Source: Physcomitrium patens
Taxonomy: Eukaryota > Streptophyta > Bryopsida > Funariales > Funariaceae
Reading direction: 5' to 3'
Length of the DNA stretch: 64,000 nucleotides
Assembly (NCBI RefSeq): GCF_000002425.4
Contig: NC_037261.1
Coordinates: forward strand, 3,657,362 to 3,721,361
A program made the position numbers and the translations under genes. Shown piece after piece: positions 24,464 through 36,240 of this stretch (the first letter of the stretch is position 1; each line of letters starts with the position of its first letter). The notes under the pieces were generated by a model. It was not told the origin of the DNA, searched no databases, and saw nothing but the letters and a program-made list of their open reading frames with translations.

Positions 24464-25171
24464 GACGGAAGATTGAAGAAATTCAGAGGATAAGGTTAGG
24501 GGGGATATAGTTTTGAAAGGGGGGTTTTTTTTCTCTGGGGAATTGGGGGGAGCTAGTTTTCAAGCTTTTGCAAGGTTACTAGTTTGGTTTTCATTGGAGG
24601 TTTTTGAAGATCAAAGGGATTAGAGAGAGGAGCTTCATGCTTCGGGTCAGGGAAGGAAAGACAGAGAATTTGGATTTTTCTTCTTCATAGAGTTTTGGGA
24701 AGGCTGAGGCAATCGCTGCTGAAGTCAGTATTGTAATGGTGAATCGAGATTTTTATTGAAGTGGGTTTGAATACTCTTGACTGTTTTGTGAAATCGAGTT
24801 ACGTCTGTGATTGAAGGATTAAAAGGGCGTCTATAGGATTGAGTATGCAGAGTGAATGAAATTTATTGGGTTAATCTAACAAGACAGTCAGTGGATACAA
24901 GATCGTAAGTACAAAGCTGTATTGAAGATTAACAGTTTGGGTTGTTCGGGGTTCTCTGTAACGTCTAGAGACCTACCGGCTGGGGCAAAAAAGGACTTCG
25001 ATAAGCAGTTGAAGAACATCTGTATAGATTTACGGTACATTGTTGCAGTCGTTTATATTCCAATAGTCAAAACTGATAGACTGCTTGACTATCGACGAAT
25101 CTCCATACTACCTTCTACAGCCAGACGCCCGGCGCGTTCTCGAGCAGGAAAGCACATAATACGACAAAAAG

Positions 25172-25189
25172 TGGTGAACCCGACGTGAA
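25172..25189 (+). promoter_or_regulatory. Primer-binding site, complementary to the 3' end of tRNA-Trp
   Basis: TGGTGAACCCGACGTGAA starts five bases after the 5' LTR. As I recall the eukaryotic cytosolic tRNA-Trp, its 3' end including CCA is the exact complement over these 18 nt. Most plant LTR elements use initiator-Met tRNA. Confidence 0.8.
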
Positions 25190-25238
25190 AGCTTGAGGTA
25201 GAAGGTATTGGATTTCGATTGATTTTATCTTTATTTTT

Positions 25239-26376
25239 ATGGAAAACGAAAAAAAAAATTTTGAAGGATTTTTGGAAGGAGTTTCTGGTGGGGAGTCTTC
25301 TAAAGGACAAGGTATGCACATGGATCCATCTATTGCTAGTTTGTTTCAAGCCTTCTCATTGTCAATGCAGCAACAGCAAAGCAATGATCGAAAGGAAGCT
25401 TTGGCAACCAAAGCATTGTAAGCAGTGGTCAATAAAATTGATCAATTTGATGGGAGGAATATTTCAAGGTATTTAAGATGTTATGTTCGTGAAATGGAAT
25501 TAATCGGGTTTCTGAGAAGAAAATGGTTTCACTATTTGGACTTGCCATGATACCGGAGATAAGGGACCACATTACATCGATTACGGATCGTTATGGGAAT
25601 TCATGGGAGGATTTTTCACATGCATTGAAAGACGAATATTTCTTAGAAGATGCTGATCGCGTTACTAAGAAGCTGTTTCTGGGATGGGTTGAACGGCCCA
25701 ATAAGAATTTGCAAGCAACAGAGCTACTAAGGGAATTTGAGAGGCAGTACTCTCAATTATCGAAGGTAGAAAAATTGACATTGGAGTCGAACAAAGTTGA
25801 TCTATTTCTTCAAGCTGCTGATGGAGAATTGCAAGAGAAATTAGAACCCCTTCTTGAAGATAAAGAAGAAGATGAAAGATTGACAACGAAGTGGAAGAAC
25901 GTTGAAGATGCGGTGGGGTTGCTTACAAAAAAAGAAAGGAGGAAGGATAGGAGCAATATTCCGAAAACAGTACAAGCACCCAAAGCTCCAGTACGTACAA
26001 CACCACAACAATGCCTACAGTTCAACCTTCGACATCCTTGTCAAAGAAAGCAGATATGGGTATGGAAGAAATTATACGAGGAATGCGAGATCTTCAAATC
26101 AAATTGACAAGACTTGAAGAGAATACTTCTATAAACAATTCGAAGAATGTTTCAAAACAAGGATATGTACAAAGATGCATTTGGTGTAATGATGCTTCAC
26201 ACACTAGAAAAGATTGCAATGAATTTAATAATATGATACGGCAGGGAATTATTTGCTGGAAAGATGGGAAGATAGCATTGAAAAATAGAGAGGATCTTCT
26301 TCAAGCCAATTTTGGCAAGGGAGGAATGAGAGCATTGGTTCAAGATTACTTAAAGGAGCATGAAACAGTAGCATGA
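25239..26376 (+). pseudogene. Broken gag of the LTR element
   Basis: The frame opens at ATG 25239 (MENEKKNFEGFLEGVSGG) and meets a TAA at 25419-25421, but the gag-like reading continues past it (AVVNKIDQFDGRNISRYLR). It shifts frame near 25515-25520 into the open stretch 25523-26107, whose helical sequence (LFGLAMIPEIRDHI, ELLREFERQYSQL) fits retrotransposon capsid. It shifts again near 26005 into 26011-26376, which carries a CX2CX4HX4C zinc knuckle at 26176-26217 (CIWCNDASHTRKDC). These proteins package the RNA in cytoplasmic particles. With one stop and two frame changes the copy cannot make intact Gag unless some shifts are programmed. Confidence 0.85.
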
Positions 26377-26380
26377 GAAA

Positions 26381-27211
26381 GTGCTACTTTCTGACATTGA
26401 AGCAGCAACAAATTTGAAAGGGGTGTTGGAAGAACGTATATTAAACGCTAAGGTAGAATTCACATTGAAAGAAGTCTTGGGAATTGCAAAGAAGGAGTTT
26501 CATGATGTCATCATTGACAGCATTAGGCGAAAGAGGCAATTAATGGGCGAAAATGGAATAAATCATGCTATTGATGCAAGAATATGTAGAGATGAAGAAG
26601 AGGTTGATATTGGTTACAAGCAACCAACAAATGAAAAGAATGGATATAATCAGCGAGTACGTTTCGAAGATTCTAGTGACAAGGAAATGGAAACTTTGAG
26701 CCATTATACTCGAAAGCATTGGGCAAGGGCAACTACTGAGGTATTGGTGAAGGTAGGAGATATAGAAGAACCAATAGTTGCTTTGATCGACCATGGTTCT
26801 GAAATAAATCTCATGTCTAAAGATCTTTATAAGAAGCAAAAATGGCCAATTGATATGGAACATGGATGGGCAATACGAGCAGCTAATAACACACGAGGCG
26901 AATTATATGGAGCTTGTCCAGATGTCAAAATTCGGATTGGGGATGTTGCGACGGAGCAACATTTCTTCGTTCAAGATACAACGTCTTATCCGTTGATTTT
27001 AGGACAACCTTATATCACGGCAACACGGATAGAAACAAAAGTACTTGGCGATGGTTCTGCTTATGCAAGGGTACGGAGCGAAGATGGGAGGAAAGCTGTA
27101 CAATTTCTAACAGTACCTCCTAACCATGAACGGAATCGAGATAGGTTGAGGGAGAAACCATTGCCAAAGATTGTTGAAGGATTTAAGGATTTTGGGGAGG
27201 TACCACTGTAA
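26381..27211 (+). pseudogene. Aspartic protease region of pol
   Basis: An open stretch of 276 codons in a frame different from the zinc knuckle part and from the RT part. The protease active-site block reads ALIDHGSEINLMS, with the catalytic Asp at 26789-26791 followed by His instead of the usual Thr/Ser of D[ST]G. The second conserved block, LILGQPYI (near 26996), corresponds to the usual ILGxxW/P motif after a hydrophobic strand. The upstream 120 residues are charged and unrecognised (late gag or linker). It needs a frame change on both sides to be fused to neighbours. Confidence 0.8.
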
Positions 27212-30200
27212 AGCGAGATTATGGAGGTACAAAAGAGGAGGTACTCTCGCGAGATGAAGGTGCCTTTGATGCGAGTTTTATTGGTATATTGGAGAATGGA
27301 AATATTATGTATAAGAAAGTTGATGATTTTAAAAGAAAAGAAAGAAAAAGATTATATAATATTGAAGGACAATTACGTAAGATAAGTGCATTGCAAGAGG
27401 GTGAGAGGATTTTGGGTGTTTATGAAGAAAATGGACTGGAAGATTCATTGGAATTGATTACATCTATTGGGTTAGGAGATAATGATAAGATTGTTGAGAT
27501 TCATTCGAGAGAGGTTTATACCATGCTGGAATCTTTTCAAGCACCAGAAGTCACAGTAGAGACGAGATATAAAACGGCAGATAAGAAGGTAAAGCCTGTT
27601 GCTGGACCATTACCAGAGGATTCTAAAGAACAAATGGGAGAAGCATCAAAAGAAGGAAGTTTAAGAGATCCAATGAGTATTGGACATCAGTTTACTGAAG
27701 AGACTTTTGAAGAATTGAAGATTGGTTCTGAAGGTTCTTTATTACCAGAGGAAATTACTTGCTTCAAAAAGATGTTGGCTAAACAAGGTAGATCGTTTGC
27801 CTTCGAATCTTATGAAATTGGGTGTGTGGATCCGAATAGTATAACACCTATGATTATCTTCAGTGTACCGCATGTACCTTGGAATCTAAGACCGATTCTA
27901 GTACCGAGGGCACATTTACCTAAATTGGTGGAACTATTGAAAGAAAAGATAAAGATGAAAATATTGGAACCTTCATTTGCGCCGTATTCTAGTCGATGGT
28001 TCACGGTACCTAAGAAGAATGGGTCACTACGGTTTATTCAAGATATGCAACCGATGAATGCAGTAACTGTCAGGAATGCAGGAATTGGACCTATTGTGGA
28101 TGAATTTGCTGAGGCGTTTGCTGGAAGGGCGATCTATTCAATGGGTGATTTGTATTCAGGTTATGATCAATTTCACCTTGCCGAAGGAAGTAGAGATATG
28201 ACAACGATGAGGACACCGCTTGGATTGGTTAGAATGTGCACTCTTCCTCAAGGCGCGACCAACTCAGTTGCGCATATGATGAATGGGATGAATAAGGTAT
28301 TGAGAGATTTTATTCCGAAAAAGACTATGTCTTTTCTGGATGATGTTCCTATAAAAGGGTGCAGAGAAGGAGACAAGGATGAAACTTTAGATACGAGGGG
28401 GTGTCGCAGATATGTTGTTGATCATATACAAGATTGTGAAAAGATTTTAACTCGGCTTGGAGAAGTTCATCTTACATTATCGGGTATGAAGTCCGTATTT
28501 GGAGTACGAGAGGTTGTAATTGTTGGACATTTATGTGGATTTTACGAAAGAAAACCAGATTCGACTAAAGTTGATGCAATTGGAAGGATGAAAGAGGATT
28601 GTGATTCTTTAACAGAGGTTCGCAGGTTTTTGGGTGCATGTGTATTTTATCAAATCTGGATCCCTCATTTTGCTCACATAGCGGATCCATTATATGAACT
28701 GTTACGCAAGGGTTACCGATTTAAATGGGAAGAAAGGCATATTCAGGCAATGCAAAGATTGAAGAAATTATTGATGTCACCTCCAATATTGAGGAAGGTT
28801 GATTATAAGTGCAATAGACCAGTGATTCTTACTGTAGACGCTAGTCCAATTGCCGTTCGATGGGCTGTGGGTCAAGATGATTCAAATGGGAGTAGATTTG
28901 CAGTTCGATTTGGGGCTAAAGTTTTAAGTATTCGTCAGCGTGCATATTCGCAAGTCAAAAGAGAACTTTGGGGAGTCGTTTCGGCTATGAAAGCTGAAAA
29001 GGACTATTTGATTGGGGCAGTACTAGTAATTGAAATAGATTGCTTGCCATTGCTTGAAATGATTATTAATTGTTCAATGCCAGATATTGCAATGTTGAGA
29101 TGGATTGCTTATATTAAGTCACTAAATCCAGAATTTAAGCATATCACTGGGAAGGACAATTTAGTAGCAGACATGCTATCTCGAGCAAGATACAAGAGGC
29201 AGGACGAAATGGTTGAAGACATTGATGATGTCGGATTGAAATTCTATTCAATATCAAATCTCAACGGAGAAGACAAGCTATTTCTTGAAGAATCTTATGA
29301 AGGAGAATTATTGGATATTGGTCATTATTTGAATATCTTGACTAAGTAGGGGAATTGGCCTACAGAAAAATTCAAACAAATAAGAAAAAAAGCATATGGA
29401 TTTTTACTTCGAGATGGATTCTTATAGAAGAGACCGAAGAAAGGAATTGGGATGCCACAACGAGTGATAGGCAAAAGGGAAGAAAAACTAAAATTATTAA
29501 AGGAGTTTCATGATAGTTTATGGGCAAGGCATAGAGGAATCTGGGCTACTTTTGCTAAACTCAAGGAACGATATTGGTGGAAAAATATGTATCGAGATGT
29601 GCTCTCATTTGTAGAGTCATGTGAAATCTGTCAATCGTATTCTAATATCCGACACCGAGATAGTTTTCATCCTACGTATCCTCTGGCTATTCATTTTAAA
29701 TGGGTTGTTGATTTGGTTATTATACCGGTTGGGTTATGGCAGATGAGATATTTGGTTTTAGCTCGTGAAGATTTATCAAATCAAGTAGAAGGAAGAGCAT
29801 TGAAGACAAAATCTACAGAGGGGATTTGTAGGTTTTTGCTTGAAGGTGTCATTTGCTGTTACGGGTGCGTAGGAAAAATCACTGCAGATCGTGGAGAATT
29901 AAATGCACAAGAAGCTCGTAAGTTCTTTGAAAGATGTGGAGTTAAACTATCACTGACTACTGCTTATAATCTAGAAGGGAATGCAAAAAGCGAACGTGGT
30001 CACCTACCGATTGTGAAAGCATTGGTTAAAGCTTATAATGGGAAAGTTAAAGAGTGGCCACGGCTTTTGTCATTTGCATTATGGGCTGATAGAACAACAC
30101 ATAGCTCGGTGACAGGATATATGCCAGTAGAACTTATGACATGTCAAAAATCAATTATGCCGATTGAAGAAAAGGTACTTACTTGGAGTATGCTACCATG

Positions 30201-30687
30201 GGAAGATGGATTGACAAGAGAAGAACTTCTGGCTATTAGGATTCGACAATTGGAGCAAAGAACGGAAGATGTCCAGATAGCATTGAGAAGGTTAAAAAGA
30301 GCAAGGTTATAAAATAAGGCGCGATTCGATAAGCAACATCGATTGAGACCAAAAGCAATCGAGGAAGGTGACTGGGTACTTGTTTATGACAATAGTCTCG
30401 ATAATCAACATAGTACTTTGCGGAAATTCTCAAAACGTTGGTTTGGACCATATGTGGTAACAACTGTTCATGGTAATGCGACTTACTCATTACGGGAGTT
30501 AGATGGTACAAAATTGAAAATACCAATTGCAGGGAAGCGAGTAAAAATATTTAAACGAAGACATGCAGAGATGAATATGGAAGACCTTAATGAAGGTATA
30601 GAGATTCCGCAGCAAGAAGATGAAAGTGATTTGGATAATGAAGGTGACAAAGACGAACTGGACAAATACGTAGAGGATATATTCTGA
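27212..30687 (+). pseudogene. RT, RNase H and integrase of the LTR element, with three in-frame stops
   Basis: One frame runs from about 27212 to the final TGA at 30685-30687, broken by TAG at 29347, TAG at 29425 and TAA at 30310. RT: RAHLPKLVELLKEKIKMKIL, the SRWFTVPKKNGSLRFIQDMQ block, LYSGYDQFHLAEGSRDMTTM, LPQGATNS and the catalytic SFLDDVPIKG at 28330-28359, with FLDD in place of the more usual Y/F-V/I/M-DD. RNase H: ILTVDAS, KRELWGVV, VIEIDCLPL and VADMLSRA supply the acidic residues. Integrase (29452-30309): HHCC zinc finger ending CEICQ, Asp in FKWVVDL, Asp in ITADRGELN and Glu in GNAKSERGH. After the TAA, WFGPYVVTTVHGNATYSLRE is a GPY/F module, followed by an acidic tail and no chromodomain. 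Confidence 0.92.
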
Positions 30688-30734
30688 ATCAAACAGCAAT
30701 TGGATAAATTGGTGCATACTGGAGGATGCACAGG

Positions 30735-30749
30735 TTCAGAGGGGGTGGA
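30735..30749 (+). promoter_or_regulatory. Polypurine tract
   Basis: AGAGGGGGTGGA directly precedes the 3' LTR, as expected for plus-strand priming. Confidence 0.85.
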
Positions 30750-32113
30750 TGTCGTGTTGTAACATGAGTATACAGTGAAAATAAAAATAAAAAAAGGGAA
30801 TTTTATTAATATTCAGTTACCTCGAATATTGGGAGCATCGACCAACTCCAGTACAAATACTGAGTGGTCAGGTTCAGTCACTCCGTTACAGTCACCTGGG
30901 GCATACTGAAATGCTCCATTCGATTTCAATAACGGGAGTCAGTAGGAAGAGAAGGACTAATTCACACCACGGGTTCAAAGAGCCAATTGGATCCAATTTC
31001 GAGAATCCAATCCGGGTCCTCTTATCCAATATGAGACCTGAATTGGCCGGTCAATCCAATACAGTCTAATTACGGGAAATCCAGGTCTTACTATGGGTCT
31101 TAGCCAATCTGACGCGAGGACCAATTTGACCCAATTACGGGAACATCTAGGTTACTACGGGCATCTTTCCCAATATGGGACCTGAATTGGTCGGGCGACT
31201 CAATGTGGTCCCGATTACGAGGTTCGATTGTGTTTCAGGCTGTCCTGTTCTCTGTGCCGTTTCAGGGAACATTGTTTTCGGTAAATGGATTTCTTAAAGG
31301 TAAAAATGGAGGAGAAAGCTCTGATGGCGAGAGCCAATTTTGGATCCAAGCTTGACGACGAGAGCCAATTTCGGATCCAAGCTTGAGGTGGGAGCCAATT
31401 CCGGATCTAAGACGGAAGATTGAAGAAATTCAGAGGATAAGGTTAGGGGGGATATAGTTTTGAAAGGGGGGTTTTTTTTCTCTGGGGAATTGGGGGGAGC
31501 TAGTTTTCAAGCTTTTGCAAGGTTACTAGTTTGGTTTTCATTGGAGGTTTTTGAAGATCAAAGGGATTAAAGAGAGGAGCTTCATGCTTCGGGTCAGGGA
31601 AGGAAAGACAGAGAATTTGGATTTTTCTTCTTCGTAGAGTTTTGGGAAGGCTGAGGCAATCGCTGCTGAAGTCAGTATTGTAATGGTGAATCGAGATTTT
31701 TATTGAAGTGGGTTTGAATACTCTTGACTGTTTTGTGAAATCGAGTTACGTCTGTGATTGAAGGATTAAAAGGGCGTCTATAGGATTGAGTATGCAGAGT
31801 GAATGAAATTTATTGGGTTAATCTAACAAGACAGTCAGTGGATACAAGATCGTAAGTACAAAGCTGTATTGAAGATTAACAGTTTGGGTTGTTCGGGGTT
31901 CTCTGTAACGTCTAGAGACCTACCGGCTGGGGCAAAAAAGGACTTCGATAAGCAGTTGAAGAGCATCTGTATAGATTTACGGTACATTGTTGCAGTCGTT
32001 TATATTCCAACAGTCAAAACTGATAGACTGCTTGACTATCGACGAATCTCCATACTACCTTCTACAGCCAGATGCCCGGCGTGTTCTCGAGTAGGAAAGC
32101 ACGTAATACGACA
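30750..32113 (+). repeat. 3' LTR (1,364 bp)
   Basis: Starts TGTCGTGTTGTAACATG and ends CGACA. Differences from the 5' LTR are scattered substitutions, mostly C/T and G/A. Open frame 31869-32171 is a shadow that reads out into flanking DNA. Confidence 0.96.
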
Positions 32114-33335
32114 ATGGAAGCTTCTAAATACCTTAAAAATTATCTACAAGACATTCTCAACATCCAATTAATAGAATATACACTATATTATAGAAATATA
32201 GTCTCTATTTTTGTTGCCAAAGGTGCTTCAAAATAGTATCTCTTATCTCTTCTCTCTTTTAAACTTTTATAGAGAAATTAATGAAAGTAAAAAAATTAAT
32301 CTTAATCTAAATATATTAAATAGATAAAATTTAAGGCATAATTAATACAAAGATAATTCTAATAATTTGATAACTTATTATTTATTTTTCTAGACCAAAA
32401 TAGAGCAATTTTTAGTATGATAATGATAAATTCTTTTATTTTTAATATAATACTTTTTTTGCCTAATTAATTTTAAATTAAATTTTTGGGCTATATTCAT
32501 TTAAAATTTTAATGATGTATGGATATAACCAAATAATAATATATTTAATTTAGATTGACACTTTTTATAAAAAATTATTTATAATTTAGAGAAATGATAT
32601 TTCTACCTCATGTTTTTATTAGCCCCACTTCAAAATATATTATTTTTGGAGACTCAATAGAGGCACTTCATGCAATTTATGTACGTAATTTTTTTATTAT
32701 TCTATCTCATTTAAAAAGCTCTTAGAATTGTTTGAGTTGCACACTGCCTCATTTCAATTCAAGTTTGTTAAATTTTAATGTTAATTATGTATAATTTTAC
32801 TATCCTTCTTATAAATTGGATTGCTTATAATATATTTGATAAGAATTTATCTTCAAATTTAAAATTTAAATTTTTAAAATTTTTTGCAATCTTAATATCC
32901 AATATAATAAGTCTATTATTCTTATTATTTAAATCAAAGTGAAATTAAAATTATATTTATTATAATTACATCCATTGAATAGTACCCAAGATAATCAGGT
33001 TAAACAAGCATGTAGGTATGCCTTTGCTAATACTTACAACTATATGGTTGGCTGGCCTATCTATTGCGACTATTGTCATTAGGTAACTTTTACTACTTAT
33101 TGGTTGTATCTAAGCATTTTTTTGCAATAAAATTTGCTAATATAATAAATTTTACTTCATGAAATCATTAGTCTATGCAGAAATCTAAATCTTAATTCAA
33201 GACAATGCATACATATTAGAAGAATTATATTATATAATAAATTAACTATTTAGTGAAGGCTAACTTTTGTAAAAAAAAGTAAATCTACTTTCCATCTAGG
33301 ACATGAGTCTTCAAAGCATGAAGTAATTTTTTTTT
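32114..33335. other. AT-rich intergenic DNA, nothing recognised
   Basis: No gene or clear repeat seen. A less AT-rich patch at 32995-33090 has no identifiable coding content. Confidence 0.45.
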
Positions 33336-33965
33336 TAATACCATTTTATTTTTTTGCAAATAAATTTGAAAGTTATAAAGAATTATTAGAATATGTTTGT
33401 CAATTTGCATTTGATTAAAGATATATTATCACTATTAGATATTCTAATGTAGATTAGAAAATGATAATTTTTTGTGAAAAAAGTAAATACTATCAAAATG
33501 GCCTCAATTTGACAAAAAGTACACGCCTACAAAATATAAGTAGTTATTTGATTGATTAGTATTTTTAATTTGTTTGCAACAAAAAAACCAATGATCCATA
33601 GTATCTTGTAGTTAGAAATGGAGTTCACAACTATGATGCTTTATAAGTGATATTTGGATATTTAATGTATAACTAACTTTGTATGAAAAACCTAGATTAA
33701 GTCCAAAAAATGTTAACATTAGAAATTTAATCAACTCAAATCTTAACAATACTCCAAGAACAAAATTTGGACATCATAGCAACTACTTGAATTATATACA
33801 ATGCAAATACAAAAGTTTGGCAACAAATATTAGATAAAAATATACCAATTTAAGTCCTTATTGATAAGTTAGAAAATAGAAAATATATACATGACATAAA
33901 AAATGAAAAAAATAGCCAAATTATTTACTTTGTTTTCAATCACTTACTTTATTTTTACAAAAGAA
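33336..33965 (+). pseudogene. Second Mutator-like transposase fossil, N-terminal part
   Basis: Reading through stops and frame changes gives the FAR1-like N-terminal order of plant MULE transposases. A YYQNGL(N)LTKSTRLQN-like block near 33490-33530 is followed by VVRNGVHNYDAL at 33610-33645 (canonical VxNGxHNHE), then VQKMLTLEI, TQILTILQEQNLDIIATT and IIYNANTKVWQQIL (33690-33840), the linker that ends with the conserved IYN block. IDKLENRKYIHD near 33865-33900 corresponds to the LLxxLEExKY region. The catalytic MDCTYKTN part is not found downstream, where repeat R copy D begins at about 34140. This is a different copy from the fossil at 4.7-7.1 kb. Confidence 0.8.
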
Positions 33966-34139
33966 TTAATGATTGAAGTGACCAAAAAGAATACGATTGT
34001 GTTATTGCTAGAATGCTTATAGAAGATCAATTAATTCAAAATGTATTTGGTCCATATATATCAAGGAAAAAAACTAGATGAAAGCAAATAAACAAATGAC
34101 TCTTTCTCAAAGAAATATGACAAAATAAAAATAAGAAAG

Positions 34140-34520
34140 TATGTATATTAAAAAAAATGGAACGACTATTGCCAAAAGACAAGAAAACTAGAGACTTCTT
34201 GAAACTAGACTAGAAGTAAGAAAAGAATTGATAAGAGTGAAGAAGGCTTCACTCTTGCCTCTATATATACTACCTATCTAGGAGCTATGTGGCAACATTC
34301 TACAGGACCTCCAAAACATGTTGACTTTGTACGACATATATTTTAACTTACAAGGTAAGTTTTCTATATAGGTGCCACATAGTTAACTTTTTCTACAAGC
34401 TACTAATATTTATAGTACATGCTTAATTTAACGACCAAGTTTCTAACCTACTAATCAACTATAAATACATGTAAAATCAAAACATCTATAAAGCTTCTAG
34501 GAAGATTTTCTATAAGATAT
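34140..34520 (-). repeat. Dispersed repeat family R, copy D (inverted)
   Basis: Minus strand contains GAGGTCCTGTAGAATGTTGC, AGGTAGTATATATAGAGGCA, AGAGTGAAGCC and TCTTTTGGCAATAGTCG in the same order as copies A, B and E. It is one of the better preserved members and extends further 5' (TTGATTAGTAGGTTAGAAAC, GAAGCTTTATAGATG). Confidence 0.75.
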
Positions 34521-35660
34521 TATGAAATTAATCTATTTTTATCTATTTCTATCTATTCATATTACCTAGGTAACAATTACGGTAAATATATGTCTATGAC
34601 AATGTAATTAACTTAATAATAAATAACATTTTTTTATATTTTTTATGATTTTTAATCTAAATAAACTTACATATCATTTTGTGAAGAAGATCCATTAAAA
34701 AAAAGCATTGATTGTCAATCTAGATATCTCTTAAAGTATGTTTATTTTTTATTAAATATACTAGTAGACTTAATTGATTTGTCATTGATTGTGCACTAAG
34801 TGGAAAATTGATATAGAGTGTTGGTAGTGGTTGCATCTCTGTTATGGACAATAGATTTGATGTGTGGTGATTTGAGCATACATCTTTAAATGCTTGTACT
34901 TCACTTGATTAAACTATCTATTGTTGTTGCTTGCCATATCACAAAAAAAATTAGCTTGTTTTTTATTTTTATTTTATTTTGATAATTAATGCCATGCATT
35001 TGATTTCGAGGATGGGACGAGTGATGGATTATAGTTATTGTTTTTGATTGAATTTTCTTTGCAATTAATCATTTTACCAAATTATTTCAGAAGATTGGTT
35101 GATTGAACCTCTGTCACTCTTCTTATCTTGCTAAAACTTATCATTAACTAAACTAATTTATATTTTCTATCCAATTAGATTCTATGCTTGCTTATTAATC
35201 CAAATAAACTTATGAATCAAATTTTATTTCTTAAATGAAGTAGAGATAGTAAAACAACTAAGTACATAAATTACATGATATGCCTCCAATAAATCTTTGA
35301 AAATAATATATTTTGAGGTAGTGCTAGTAAAAATATGAGGCAAAAATATCATTTTTCATAATTTATCTGTAATGTTTTGCATAATTTTTATGGAAAATGA
35401 TAGATAATATTTTTGCCATGGATTGCTTAAGGCTATTTTGTCAATCTTTTCATAAATAATAAATAAATAAAAAACAAAAAATATTATAACTGAAAAAAGA
35501 TATTTTAAGTTAATATTTTATTAATAATATAAATATTTTAATAAAAATAATTTCATAAATATTTTTAAAAATCCTTTATCTACCTAATTTAGTCTAAAGA
35601 CTCTCTTACAAACTATTTGTAAATCACTTTAAGTATTACAATTCTAATGATCATCTTGTA
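34521..35660. other. AT-rich intergenic DNA, nothing recognised
   Basis: No gene or repeat recognised. Composition changes abruptly at about 35665. Confidence 0.5.
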
Positions 35661-35664
35661 ACAA

Positions 35665-36240
35665 CCACGTTTTGAACAAGGCAAAAAGAGAGCACTCTTC
35701 GCATCGATCAATCCGCCCGAGCAGCTCAACCTCGCGAATCATTCGCTTCTATGCACATTTGTTTGCCATGGAGCTCAATTCCATTTTTTCTCTCTCTACC
35801 TCTCACCTCATCGTGGACCAGAATACAACAACCGACACATTGCAACCAAAGCATGCCACGTCCACACTGCACAGGGAACATCACTACACCATCACTTCTA
35901 ACCATCCAGTCAGCCACAATTCACATTACTAACAGCTTTGAAATAATCCCATTAATCGTGCTATTCTATTATGGAGACAACTGTTTCTATACCGACCATT
36001 TCTGGTTCGCAAGATTGTGCGTTGGATTCTACACCCAGTCCCAGTCGGAGTGGAAGTACAATTTGCAAACTGGACGCGTATTCACGCGATCTGGGCATGA
36101 TAAACCTACTGCAACGTTCCGTCACAAACTTTGAAGCTCTGGACTGACAAGAAGTAACTTTGAATGCGACTCTGGAAACGATTGTGACCCCCAAACTGTA
36201 GCCTGTCATTCTCCGCAATCAACAATTTCTAGCAACACTG
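35665..36240 (-). other. Gene-like flank contiguous with the inverted SEC23 fragment
   Basis: About 575 bp of balanced composition lies immediately downstream (minus sense) of the duplicated SEC23 3' end, with no counterpart after the intact gene, where sequence turns AT-rich at 48841. Open frames on both strands (for example 35672-35932, 35751-36134) show no known motif. It may preserve the ancestral 3' UTR and flank of the SEC23-like gene, or be part of an unrelated transcript. No coding claim is made. Confidence 0.5.

Larger units (their letters stand above)
23804..25166 (+). repeat. 5' LTR (1,363 bp)
   Basis: Pairs with 30750-32113 at about 98% identity by visual count, with one A-rich tract near 23833 as the only length difference. 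The U3 part contains two kinds of internal duplication (24078/24222 and 24376-24463). Open frame 24922-25188 inside it is a repeat shadow. Confidence 0.96.
23804..32113 (+). mobile_element. Full-length Ty3/gypsy-type LTR retrotransposon
   Basis: 8,310 bp bounded by two LTRs (23804-25166 and 30750-32113) that begin TGTCGTG and end CGACA. The flanking 4-bp ATGG occurs on both sides (23800-23803 and 32114-32117), consistent with a target-site duplication. The primer-binding site follows the 5' LTR at 25172 and a polypurine tract (AGAGGGGGTGGA) abuts the 3' LTR. The internal order is gag with a zinc knuckle, protease, RT, RNase H, integrase, GPY/F module; no chromodomain is present. The coding region has at least four frame changes and four stops. 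About two dozen LTR substitutions per 1,363 bp, mostly transitions, imply a moderately young insertion. Confidence 0.95.

Noticed and set aside
24922-25188. Open frame repeated almost identically at 31869-32171
   Set aside because: Both lie inside the two LTRs; identical because the LTRs are copies, with no protein family evidence.
23804-32113. Chromodomain at the integrase C-terminus
   Set aside because: After the GPY/F module only an acidic tail to 30687 follows, so it is not a typical chromovirus.
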